Origin: Betaproteobacteria bacterium
GTDB lineage: Bacteria; Pseudomonadota; Gammaproteobacteria; Burkholderiales; SG8-39
Direction: 5' to 3'
Assembly (NCBI GenBank): GCA_019245555.1
Contig: JAFARH010000199.1
Location: 1-7,078 of the forward strand
DNA: 7,078 nucleotides
This document shows positions 1 through 6,774 of the stretch, in pieces. Position 1 is the stretch's first letter; every line of letters starts with the position of its first letter. The notes under the pieces are model-generated. The model searched no databases. It saw only the letters and a program-made list of their open reading frames with translations, and was not told where the DNA came from. The translations under genes were made by a program, and so were the position numbers.

Positions 1-1
1 G

Positions 2-286
2 ATGAAACGCAAAGCGGGGACCATGGTCGTGCAGGGAGAGATGAAGGAGTTTCCCAACTTCCCGCTCGAGCGCGTCACGACGAAGGCGATCACCATCAAG
101 AGCGCGCGTGGCCACAGCTACAAGGCATGTGAGCTGGCGCTGGCGCAATTGGCGTCGAAGCGCTTCCCGCTGGAGAAGGTGACGACTCATCGCTTCGGCC
201 TGAAAGACGTCGACATGGCGATCAAGTCCGTAGGCGGGCAGGGCGTGCCCGACGTGATCCACGCGTCGTTGATGCCCTGGCTGTAG
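2..286 (+). CDS. Zinc-type medium-chain alcohol dehydrogenase, C-terminal part (5' end outside window)
   Basis: The visible 94 residues match the last third of a medium-chain dehydrogenase/reductase: the end of the nucleotide-binding Rossmann fold (GTMVVQGEMKEF) followed by the return to the catalytic domain. The segment ITIKSARGHSYKACELAL is typical of these enzymes, as is the late FPLEKVTTHRFGLKDVDMAI stretch, in which the substrate-domain strand runs into the helix that closes the fold. Family members oxidise alcohols or reduce aldehydes/ketones with NAD(P) in the cytoplasm. The catalytic zinc ligands and the GxGxxG motif would lie upstream of the window and cannot be checked, so substrate and cofactor are unknown. 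The frame is open to the left edge; the Met at base 2 is probably internal. The stop TAG is 3 bases before the GTG start of the MFS gene, so the two are probably co-transcribed. It could instead be a quinone-reductase-like or threonine-dehydrogenase-like member of the same superfamily. Confidence 0.8.
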   Translation: MKRKAGTMVVQGEMKEFPNFPLERVTTKAITIKSARGHSYKACELALAQLASKRFPLEKVTTHRFGLKDVDMAIKSVGGQGVPDVIHASLMPWL

Positions 287-289
287 GGC

Positions 290-1507
290 GTGCGGGGCGG
301 TTTCCAGGCGCTTCGCAGCCGAAACTACGTCCTCTACTTTTTTGGACAGTTCACCTCTCAGACCGGCGCCTGGGTAGAGCAGACAGCTGTCTCGTGGATT
401 CTTTATGAGCTCACGGGCTCGCCGCTCTTGCTTGGCCTCGCGGGCCTTGCGCGTGCCGCGCCGACGATAGCGCTCGCATTGATCGGCGGTGCGGTGGCGG
501 ATCGCCTGCCGCGCCGCGCGATGCTCTATTGCACCGAGTCGCTGATGTTCGCGAACTCGCTCGTCATCGGTCTTCTCGCCTGGGGCGGTCGCCTCGAGTA
601 CTGGCATCTCTATGTGCTCTCCTTCGTGAACGGCACGCTCGGCGCGTTCTCCGTGCCGGCACGCCAGGCGCTTTTCGCGGGCCTGGTGCCGCGCGAAGCA
701 GTACAGAGTGCGGTGACGTTCAACGCGATCGCCGTGCGCTTCAGCATGCTCATTGGCCCTTCGATTGGCGGCGCCGCGCTTGCCTATGGAGGTGGTGGTG
801 CGGGCAGCTACGCACTGCCGTTCTGGATCAACGCGGTGTGCTTCACGGGGATGCTTACCGCGCTCGCCGCGATGCGCCTGCCGCCGGGCGCGCCGCACGC
901 GCAGGCGGCGCCCGGCACGCTGTGGCAGGGCATGAAGGAAGGACTGCAATTCGTGTGGGGCCACACCCCTTTGCGCGTCGCCCTCGCGCTCGAGATCGTG
1001 AGCGGCCTCTTCGGCCACAACATCACGTTGATCACGATAATCGCGAAGGACGTCATCGGTACCGACGCGCAAGGCCTCGGGTGGATGATGAGTGGACTCG
1101 GCGCGGGCGGCCTTTGCGCGATGCTTTTCATGGTCGTGGCGCAGCTCAGGCGCCACATGCACGTCATCCTTTCCGCCGGAGCCGTCTACGCCGTGATCCT
1201 CGCGGCATTCGCGCTGTCTCACTGGCTCGCCCTCTCGGTCGTGCTCCTTTTCCTGCTGGGTACCTGCGACGGCATCTGGGGCGTGAACCGCAATACGCTC
1301 GCCCAAACTGCGGTGCCCGACAACCTGCGCGGCCGGATCATGTCCGTGGTTGTCCTAACCACCCGGGGCAGCGCGCCCCTCGGGCGCCTTCAGGCCGGAT
1401 TCGTGGCCGATCTGGTAGGTGCGTCGGTGGCCACGCTGATCGGCGCCGCAGTCATCGCCGCCGCGATTGCGAACTGGTGGGGCGTGCGGACGGTCGAAGC
1501 CGAATAA
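290..1507 (+). CDS. MFS transporter of the EntS/MFS_3 exporter type
   Basis: The 405-residue protein has about twelve hydrophobic segments, a normal length for the major facilitator superfamily. It opens with FQALRSRNYVLYFFGQ, then TM1 with a QTGAWVEQ segment, both characteristic of the MFS_3 (EntS-like) group. A motif-A-like loop between TM2 and TM3 is at residues 66-77 (GGAVADRLPRRA). The family signature GLVPREAVQSAVTFNAIA is at 131-148, followed by a GPSIGG helix, and a second half-motif PDNLRGRIMSV is at 343-353. Characterised relatives are proton-driven exporters of siderophores and drugs; the substrate here is unknown. The GTG start at 290 was chosen because the next in-frame Met is at residue 78, inside the conserved region. 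Only a poor AGGG lies close upstream, so translation may be coupled to the dehydrogenase stop 3 bases away. The dioxygenase gene follows after 9 bases, which suggests one operon. Confidence 0.88.
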   Translation: MRGGFQALRSRNYVLYFFGQFTSQTGAWVEQTAVSWILYELTGSPLLLGLAGLARAAPTIALALIGGAVADRLPRRAMLYCTESLMFANSLVIGLLAWGGRLEYWHLYVLSFVNGTLGAFSVPARQALFAGLVPREAVQSAVTFNAIAVRFSMLIGPSIGGAALAYGGGGAGSYALPFWINAVCFTGMLTALAAMRLPPGAPHAQAAPGTLWQGMKEGLQFVWGHTPLRVALALEIVSGLFGHNITLITIIAKDVIGTDAQGLGWMMSGLGAGGLCAMLFMVVAQLRRHMHVILSAGAVYAVILAAFALSHWLALSVVLLFLLGTCDGIWGVNRNTLAQTAVPDNLRGRIMSVVVLTTRGSAPLGRLQAGFVADLVGASVATLIGAAVIAAAIANWWGVRTVEAE

Positions 1508-1516
1508 ACTCTCGTC

Positions 1517-2341
1517 ATGGAAGTTGTCCCTCTTTCACCGGCACTGGGCGCCGAAATCCGCGGCGTGGATGCGTCGCGACCCATAGCCGACGCGACATTT
1601 GCGGGAGTTCTGGAAGCTTGGCATCGCTACCAGGTGATACTGCTGCGAGGGCAATCGCTGACGGAAGACGAGCAGGTTCGCTTTGCCCGGCGTTTCGGCG
1701 AGCTCTCGCCGATCCACACCTCGCACCACTCCGAGACGAACAAGGCGGTGATGTACATCGGCAACCGCAAGAAGGACGGCAAGATCGTCGGCGCGCTGCC
1801 GCTCGGCGAGATGCAGTTCCATAGCGACCAGTGCTACCGCGAGCGCCCGGCGGCGGGCACGATGCTCTACTCGATCGAGATCCCGAAGGAGGGCGGCAAT
1901 ACGCTCTTCGCCAATGCCTACAAGGCCTATGACGCGCTGCCCGCGGATGCTCGATTGCGGATCGAGGGCCGCAAGGCAGTGCAGGTCTACGACTACGACG
2001 GCGGCGTGCTCGATCGCAAGAACATGGTCGCACCGAAGGACGGCATGTCATACGCGCACCCTGTCGCGCGCACACATCCGGCGACGGGACGCAAGGCGCT
2101 CTATGTGAACCGCCTGATGACGCACCACATCGAAGGATTGGCCGACGAGGAGAGCGAGCAGCTGCTCGACCTGATGTTCCGCACGATCGAGCGCCCTGAG
2201 TTCACGTACGAGCATCGCTGGCGCGTAGGGGACTTGCTCCTCTGGGACAACCGCTGCACGCTCCACGCGCGCCGCGACTTCAACCCCGATGAGAATCGGT
2301 GGATGCGCCGCGTCACCATCCAAGGCGACCGTCCGCGTTAA
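1517..2341 (+). CDS. TauD/TfdA-family Fe(II)/2-oxoglutarate-dependent dioxygenase
   Basis: This 274-residue cytoplasmic enzyme has the length and layout of TauD (about 283 residues). It begins with the family N-terminus (VVPLSPALGAEIRGVDASRP). The iron-binding facial triad is complete: H102 and D104 in FHSDQ, and H250 in DNRCTLHAR. T129 in GGNTLFANAYKA matches the Thr that contacts 2-oxoglutarate in TauD. R261 lies 11 residues after the distal His, the usual position of the 2-oxoglutarate-binding Arg. R265 lies 15 after it, where TauD has the Arg that holds the taurine sulfonate. From memory, TauD has Asn four residues before the first iron His; here that position is E98, which argues against taurine. 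The reaction would be 2-oxoglutarate- and O2-dependent hydroxylation of an unknown substrate. The ATG at 1517 gives the full family N-terminus, though no clear Shine-Dalgarno is visible; it lies 9 bases after the MFS stop. Confidence 0.9.
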   Translation: MEVVPLSPALGAEIRGVDASRPIADATFAGVLEAWHRYQVILLRGQSLTEDEQVRFARRFGELSPIHTSHHSETNKAVMYIGNRKKDGKIVGALPLGEMQFHSDQCYRERPAAGTMLYSIEIPKEGGNTLFANAYKAYDALPADARLRIEGRKAVQVYDYDGGVLDRKNMVAPKDGMSYAHPVARTHPATGRKALYVNRLMTHHIEGLADEESEQLLDLMFRTIERPEFTYEHRWRVGDLLLWDNRCTLHARRDFNPDENRWMRRVTIQGDRPR

Positions 2342-2362
2342 TTCCGGACGTTGTCCGGAATT
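2340..2362. terminator. Perfect inverted repeat between convergent genes, candidate bidirectional terminator
   Basis: The arms AATTCCGGAC (2340-2349) and GTCCGGAATT (2353-2362) are perfectly complementary, with a 3-base GTT loop. The hairpin fills the 20-base gap between the dioxygenase and the methyltransferase, includes the last two bases of the dioxygenase TAA, and reaches the first base (plus-strand order) of the methyltransferase stop. The placement between convergent genes suits a bidirectional terminator. No clear U-tract follows on either strand, so it is not a canonical intrinsic terminator. It could instead be a transcript-end-stabilising hairpin or a protein-binding palindrome. Confidence 0.5.
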
Positions 2363-2811
2363 CAGAACAAGCCGGGAAGCCAGCGCTTTACCCGCATCGT
2401 GTATCGCAGATACGGGTCGCCGAACCGTTCAGTGAGGCCACGCTCGTCTTTCAGCACCCGGAAGTGGAACCAGACGGTGCGCGCCGCAGCGACCACGGCG
2501 GCAAACCATGAGTCGAAAACCAGCGCGACGCCGAACATGTAGATGATGTGTCCGAGGTACATCGGGTTGCGCATCCAGCCGTAGATGCCGCTGTCCACGA
2601 TTCGTTCGGGCGGGGCGCCGGAGAGGCCAGGCCCGCCGCCGCCGAGGCGGATGCGGTAGATGCCGCACAAGCGGTATTGCAGATAGCCCCAGATCATTAC
2701 GGGTAAGTAGATCGACCTGACGTAGAGCGGACCCAGCGCGAATTCGAACGCCATCGTCGCGAGCGGTAACAGCAGGAATGTCTGCACCGGGGATTTGCGT
2801 AGAAATCGCAT
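2362..2811 (-). CDS. ICMT/PEMT-like integral membrane methyltransferase
   Basis: The protein is 149 residues from the ATG at 2811. Hydrophobic segments lie at about 11-28 and 33-52, with a hydrophobic hairpin at about 86-112. The signatures of the isoprenylcysteine carboxyl methyltransferase / phospholipid methyltransferase superfamily are clear: a Gly-rich loop RLGGGGPG (55-62), RNPMYLGH (81-88), and the C-terminal pattern DERGLTERFGDPYLRY then VKRWLPG, which with RNPMYLG forms the S-adenosylmethionine pocket in characterised relatives. Bacteria generally lack prenylated CaaX proteins, so the true acceptor, perhaps a lipid or small hydrophobic molecule, is unknown. An upstream in-frame TTG at 2850 would add 13 basic residues and leave only 7 bases after the preceding stop. 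I prefer the ATG because it gives a typical short cytoplasmic N-terminus, but neither start has a good Shine-Dalgarno. It is co-directional with the TTT genes and may be their last cistron; a functional link is not evident. Confidence 0.8.
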   Translation of the reverse strand: MRFLRKSPVQTFLLLPLATMAFEFALGPLYVRSIYLPVMIWGYLQYRLCGIYRIRLGGGGPGLSGAPPERIVDSGIYGWMRNPMYLGHIIYMFGVALVFDSWFAAVVAAARTVWFHFRVLKDERGLTERFGDPYLRYTMRVKRWLPGLF

Positions 2812-2857
2812 GACGCTCAAGCGGATTGCGACTCGACGCGCGCGGGACAAGCGTTGG

Positions 2858-3829
2858 TCAATCGATCTTCGCGCCGACCGCCTTTACGACCTCACCGTAC
2901 TTGGCGTACTCGGCGCGGAGCAGCGCCGCGAATTCTTCAGGCGTGCTGGAGTAGGGCTCGAGGCCGCCTACGCGGCGGACGCGTTCCACGGTCTGCGCGT
3001 CGCCGAGCGCGCGGCTCGTTGCCTCTCGTAGTTTCTCCATGACGGGCGCGGGCAGGCCCGCCGTCGCAAACAGGCCGAGCCACGGCGTGACCTCGAAGCC
3101 GGGATAGAGCTCGGCGAGACGTGGCACATCCGGAAACGACGCAGAGCGATGCTTGCCAGCGACGGCGAGGGGGCGGAGCTTGCCGGCTTTCGCGGGTCCG
3201 GTAATCGAGTTGCCGCCGAATGCAACGGCGATCTCGCCCGCCATCAACGCCGTCGTCGCCGGTCCGCCGCCCTTGAACGGCACATGCAGGAGATCGATGT
3301 GCGCGCGCTGCTTCAGCATCTCCATTACCAGGTGATGCTGGCTGCCGTTGCCGATCGAGCCGTAGGCGAGCGGGGGATTGGCGTGCTTTGCGTAGTCGAT
3401 GAATCCCTGCAAATTCTTCACCGGCAACGACGGGTTCACGGCCAGCACCATGTTGGTGTTCACGAGGCTCGCCACCGGCACGAGGTCCTTCAGCGTGTCG
3501 AACGGCAGGTTCGGATAGAAGTGCGGATTGATGACGATCTGCGCGTCCGCACCGAGCAACAGCGTGTAGCCGTCCGGCGCTGCCTTTGCGACAGCTTCCA
3601 TGGCGACATTGCCATTCGCTCCCGGGCGGTTCTCCACCACGATCGGCTGACCGAGCGCGTCGCCGAGCGCTGGTGCAAAAACGCGTGCAACCGTGTCATT
3701 CGCGCCGCCCGGCGGCTGCGGGATGACGATGCGGATGGGACGCGACGGATAAACCTGCGCGTTCGCGCTAGCGAGTGCGAAGAGCGAAACGAGAGCGGCT
3801 AGAAGCCGCCGAATCCGCCGAAGAGCCAT
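2858..3829 (-). CDS. tctC: Tripartite tricarboxylate transporter substrate-binding protein (TctC/Bug family)
   Basis: The ATG at 3829 gives 323 residues, the usual size for a Bug/TctC periplasmic receptor. The N-terminus is a classic Sec signal peptide: basic MALRRIRR, a hydrophobic core, and probable cleavage after ANA (residue 24). The mature part starts YPSRPIRIVIPQPPGGANDT, the standard first strand and ligand-loop motif (PPGG..D). Other family marks are QPIVVENRPGANG (61-73), PDGYTLLLG (85-93), PFDTLKDLVPVA (109-120), YGSIGNGSQHHL (156-167), VPFKGGGPATTALMAGEI (183-200) and a late RVRRVGGLEP. It would capture an organic acid in the periplasm and hand it to TctAB. The open frame continues upstream to 4198, but that extension is the shadow of tctB. 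The start overlaps the tctB end by 31 bases and has no visible Shine-Dalgarno, so it may rely on coupled translation. The exact ligand cannot be told from sequence. Confidence 0.92.
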   Translation of the reverse strand: MALRRIRRLLAALVSLFALASANAQVYPSRPIRIVIPQPPGGANDTVARVFAPALGDALGQPIVVENRPGANGNVAMEAVAKAAPDGYTLLLGADAQIVINPHFYPNLPFDTLKDLVPVASLVNTNMVLAVNPSLPVKNLQGFIDYAKHANPPLAYGSIGNGSQHHLVMEMLKQRAHIDLLHVPFKGGGPATTALMAGEIAVAFGGNSITGPAKAGKLRPLAVAGKHRSASFPDVPRLAELYPGFEVTPWLGLFATAGLPAPVMEKLREATSRALGDAQTVERVRRVGGLEPYSSTPEEFAALLRAEYAKYGEVVKAVGAKID

Positions 3830-4275
3830 CCGTCGGGGAAATGCATGTGCAGCAGGAGCTCGAAAAGGCCGTAGAAGAAGAACCATACCGCCGCGGTGAA
3901 GACGACGGAGAAGATCCAGCCTTCCTTGCCCTGTACCGTCAGATAAGCAAAGACCATCGCTGCCACGGCGATCGGAAAACCGAGCAGCAGTATCAGCACG
4001 AAGAAGCCGATCGCCCAGCCGGTGGCAAGGAGCGTCCTGCGCCGCGCCACCTCGGCAGGCTGGTCCTCGGAGAGCTTGAAGTCGGAGGCCGAGGCCGTGG
4101 GGCTCTTGCCGAAAATCACCCAGAGCGCCTCTGCCGCGGCGAGGAAGAAAAGCGGGATCGCTATGACGAGCGGGAAGAGTTTCGCCTTCAGCGGCCACTC
4201 GTGGGCGCTGTAGATGCCATGGGCGGAGAGCAACATGATGACGATCGCGAGGCCGAGCGAGGTGCGATTAGCCAT
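3799..4275 (-). CDS. tctB: TTT transporter small membrane subunit TctB (DUF1468 type)
   Basis: This small 158-residue inner-membrane protein has the TctB layout. Hydrophobic segments lie at about 6-24, 33-56, 83-113 (long, probably two passes broken at LGFP, 98-101) and 118-143. A polar cytoplasmic loop at 57-80 separates the halves, and the C-terminus has the typical amphipathic LLHMHFPDGWLFG ending. TctB proteins are poorly conserved and are recognised chiefly by this topology and by their position beside TctA, with which they form the carrier. The ATG at 4275 overlaps the tctA stop by 8 bases (ATGGCTAA) and is preceded by AAGG with a 7-base spacer. The end runs 31 bases into the next gene, where the same DNA encodes the glycine-rich TctB tail GGFGGF and the basic N-region RRIRR of the downstream signal peptide. 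Confidence 0.88.
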   Translation of the reverse strand: MANRTSLGLAIVIMLLSAHGIYSAHEWPLKAKLFPLVIAIPLFFLAAAEALWVIFGKSPTASASDFKLSEDQPAEVARRRTLLATGWAIGFFVLILLLGFPIAVAAMVFAYLTVQGKEGWIFSVVFTAAVWFFFYGLFELLLHMHFPDGWLFGGFGGF

Positions 4276-5770
4276 GGGCCCGCCTTGAGCGCCAGGCCTG
4301 CACGGCCGGGAAGAGGATCACGCCGACCGCAATGATCAGCAACACTACGACCACCGGACGGCCGAGCCACGCGAAGTCATAGCGCGCAACCGAGATATAG
4401 AGATAGTTCTCGGCGATCTTGCCGAGCACGAGGCCCAGCACGAGCGGTGCGCGCGGCCAGCCGGCGACCACCATGAAATAGCCGAGGGCACCGAAGATGA
4501 GGCTCACCAGGATGTCGGCATAGCTCGAGTTGGACGTGTAGCTGCCGATGAACACGAGCACGAGTACCACCGGAACCAGCAGGTGTCCTTGCACGTTCGT
4601 GAGCGCGGTGAGGCGGTTGAGCAGCAGGAAACACGCGACGACGGTGATGATGTTGGCGATCACGATGGTCCAGACGAGCGAGAAGGTCACCGGCAGGTGC
4701 TTCGTCAGCATGTCGGGTCCAGGCACCAGCCCGAGCAGGAAGAAGCCGCCGAGCAGGATTGCCATCGACGCGCCGCCCGGTACGCCGAATGCGATCGTCG
4801 GGATCAGCGCCCCGCCTTCCTTGGAGTTGCACGCCGCGCCGGGTCCGATGACGCCGCGCACGTCGCCCTGTCCGAAGCCCTTGCGCTCTTCCGCCGTGCG
4901 GGCGCTCTGCGTCGCGTGGCCGTAGGCCATCCACTGCGCGACCGCGCCGCCGAGACCTGGGGTGAGGCCGATGAACGTGCCGATGAGGCCGCAGCGCACG
5001 GTCAGCCACCAGTTACGGAAAACGTCCTTGACGCCTTCGAATACGCCTTTGCTGATGCGTCCCGCGGGCGCGTTGCCCGCGATCGAGGTGCCGCGCACGA
5101 CGAGGTCGATGATCTCCGGGATGGCGAACAAGCCTACCAGCACGGGCACCAGATCCAATCCCTGCCAGAGGTACAGCGTGTCCAGCGTGTAGCGCGCGAC
5201 GCCTGCCTGCGGGTCCTGGCCGACCATCGCGAGGAAAAGGCCGAGCCCTCCGGCGAGGAAGCCGCGCACCATGCCGCGAGCTCCTTGAGCGGAGAGCGAC
5301 GCGATGAAAGCGAGGCCGACGATCGCCAGCATGAAGAGCTCGGGCGACCCGAAGGTCAGCACCAGCGGCCGCACGATCGGGATGGCGAGCGCGAGCGCGG
5401 CCGCGCCGATCAGCGCGCCGACGAACGAGGAGGCGAGGGCCGCGCCGAGCGCGCGCCCGGCCTCGCCCCTCTTCGCCATCGCATGGCCATCGAGGATGAT
5501 CGCCGCCGTCGTCGCTTCACCGGGAACGCCGAAGAGGATCGAGGTGATGTCGCCGGTCGTGGCGACGACAGAATGCATCCCGAGCAGGAACGCGAAAGCC
5601 TCGACCGGCTGCATGTTGTAGATGAACGGCAGCATCAGCGCGAGCGTCGTCGCGCCGCCGAGCCCCGGCAGCAGGCCCACCCAGAAGCCCACGAAGATGC
5701 CGGCCAGCATGAAGACGAAAGCCTTCCACTGGAGGACCAGCAGGAGGCCCTGGATGAACGCGTCCAGCAC
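4268..5770 (-). CDS. tctA: TTT transporter large membrane subunit TctA
   Basis: The 500-residue polytopic protein has the standard TctA length and roughly 11-12 hydrophobic segments. It would form the ion-gradient-driven permease that takes ligand from the periplasmic TctC protein. The family's internal duplication is plain: GLLPGLGG (32-39) is repeated as GLTPGLGG (268-275), and FGVPGEATTAAIILDGHAMA (80-99) corresponds to FGVPGGASMAILLGGFF (328-344). Further marks are KRGEAGRALGAALASSFVGA and a central G..PE.. segment near FGSPELFMLAIVGL. In the second half the widely shared ANNAAAGGAL-type motif reads AACNSKEGGALIP (312-324), typical of a TctA subgroup rather than the classical citrate type. 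The start is a GTG at 5770 that shares one base with the stop of the upstream binding protein (TAGTG), so translation is probably coupled. The end overlaps tctB by 8 bases. Confidence 0.95.
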   Translation of the reverse strand: MLDAFIQGLLLVLQWKAFVFMLAGIFVGFWVGLLPGLGGATTLALMLPFIYNMQPVEAFAFLLGMHSVVATTGDITSILFGVPGEATTAAIILDGHAMAKRGEAGRALGAALASSFVGALIGAAALALAIPIVRPLVLTFGSPELFMLAIVGLAFIASLSAQGARGMVRGFLAGGLGLFLAMVGQDPQAGVARYTLDTLYLWQGLDLVPVLVGLFAIPEIIDLVVRGTSIAGNAPAGRISKGVFEGVKDVFRNWWLTVRCGLIGTFIGLTPGLGGAVAQWMAYGHATQSARTAEERKGFGQGDVRGVIGPGAACNSKEGGALIPTIAFGVPGGASMAILLGGFFLLGLVPGPDMLTKHLPVTFSLVWTIVIANIITVVACFLLLNRLTALTNVQGHLLVPVVLVLVFIGSYTSNSSYADILVSLIFGALGYFMVVAGWPRAPLVLGLVLGKIAENYLYISVARYDFAWLGRPVVVVLLIIAVGVILFPAVQAWRSRRAHG

Positions 5771-6774
5771 TACTCGCCGAACTTCACGTACTTGCTGAAT
5801 TCGTCGACGATGTCCTTCGGCTGCGAGAGCACTTCCTTCAGCACCTTCACTGCTTCGTCACCGGAGGTGTACTCAAGGTCGAACTGCGCTTTCTGCGATT
5901 CGGCGATGAGCGCCGGATCCTTGATCGTCGCCGCGAAGGCATCGCGGTACACCTTGACGATGTCGGCCGGCGTATTCGGCGGCAGCACGTACGGCCGCGC
6001 GATGACCTCGGGTGCCGAGCGCAGCGCCATGATCGCCTTCGCGCGCGGATTCGGGGCGAAGCTTTCGTCGACCGGCAGCTTCTCGATGACGGACTCGTTG
6101 GAGCGGGCGCGGATGATCGGCCGAACGAGATTGCGATCGATGAATGGCTTGAGCGAGGTGTACGAGCCGGCGCGGCCGTCGACTTCCTTGCGCTCCACTG
6201 CGAGCATGATGTCGGCGCTCGACGAGTAGCCACTGACGATCTTGAGCTTCACGCCCAAGAGGTCCTTGAGGAGCAGCGGGAAGTCGTGCGTATTGGCGCC
6301 AGGCCCGGTCGAGCCGATGACCACGTTTTCCTTCGCCTTGCGAAGCTCGTCCCAGTTCTTGTAGGGCAGGTCGGCGCGAATCGCGAGGATCGTCGCCTCG
6401 TTCGCCGCCGAGCCGATCCAGGCGAACTTCAGCATGTCGAACTTCACGCCTTGGACCTTGGTGAGCTGCGCGATCGGCAGGTTGCGGTTGAACGTGCCAA
6501 TCGTCAGTCCGTCGGGCTTCGCCACGTTGTACATGTGGTTGGCGCCGATGATGCTGTTGCCGCCGGGCATGTTCTGCACGATGACCGTCGGCTTGCCGGG
6601 CAGGTGATCCGGCAGGTGGCGCGCCAGCATGCGCGCCGTGGCGTCGTAGCCGCCGCCAGGCTTGTACCCGACGAGAATGGTGATCGTTTTGCCTGAGAAG
6701 CTAGGAACGTGGGTAGGTTGTGCTGCTGCTGCGAGCGGCAAGAGTGCCGCCGCCAATGCCGACTTCCATTTCAT
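5770..6774 (-). CDS. Divergent TctC-type periplasmic substrate-binding protein, first receptor of the TTT operon
   Basis: From the ATG at 6774 the product is 334 residues. A short signal peptide (MKWKS, hydrophobic Ala/Leu core, probable cleavage after residue 18, AAAA/QPT) directs it to the periplasm. Homology to TctC/Bug proteins is visible in ITILVGYKPGGGYDATAR (31-48), PTVIVQNMPGGNSIIGANHM (62-81), KPDGLTIGTFNR (86-97), GSTGPGANTHDFP (154-166) and a YSSSADIMLAVERKEVDG segment (183-200). These differ clearly from the second receptor downstream: GGGYD replaces GGANDT and the C-terminal domain is longer. It belongs to the TctC subgroup with a GGGYD loop, whose ligands are unknown to me. A strong GGAGG at 6783-6787 sits 8 bases before this ATG; an in-frame TTG one codon earlier would leave only 5 bases. 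The start shares one base with the stop of the preceding AAA-like gene (TGATG). It ends one base into the tctA GTG. Confidence 0.88.
   Translation of the reverse strand: MKWKSALAAALLPLAAAAQPTHVPSFSGKTITILVGYKPGGGYDATARMLARHLPDHLPGKPTVIVQNMPGGNSIIGANHMYNVAKPDGLTIGTFNRNLPIAQLTKVQGVKFDMLKFAWIGSAANEATILAIRADLPYKNWDELRKAKENVVIGSTGPGANTHDFPLLLKDLLGVKLKIVSGYSSSADIMLAVERKEVDGRAGSYTSLKPFIDRNLVRPIIRARSNESVIEKLPVDESFAPNPRAKAIMALRSAPEVIARPYVLPPNTPADIVKVYRDAFAATIKDPALIAESQKAQFDLEYTSGDEAVKVLKEVLSQPKDIVDEFSKYVKFGE

Noticed and set aside
529..1824. 431-residue plus-strand open frame overlapping the MFS and dioxygenase genes
   Set aside because: It is Arg-rich, without hydrophobic or domain pattern, and spans two real genes in another frame; a GC-bias shadow.
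1515..2075. 186-residue minus-strand open frame opposite the dioxygenase
   Set aside because: It is made up largely of Arg, Ser, Pro and Ala and lies opposite an enzyme with an intact active site; not a gene.
3149..3802. 217-residue plus-strand open frame antisense to the second receptor
   Set aside because: Its composition is Arg/His/Val-rich with no family pattern, and it lies opposite a clear TctC coding region.
3830..4198. N-terminal extension of the second receptor open frame to 446 residues
   Set aside because: The extension is the out-of-frame shadow of tctB. A proper signal peptide begins at the ATG at 3829, so export would need that start.
4583..6229. 548-residue plus-strand open frame antisense to tctA and the first receptor
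   Set aside because: The translation is rich in Arg, Glu, His and Asp with no recognisable domain. It runs across two well-supported minus-strand genes and is explained by GC-rich codon bias.
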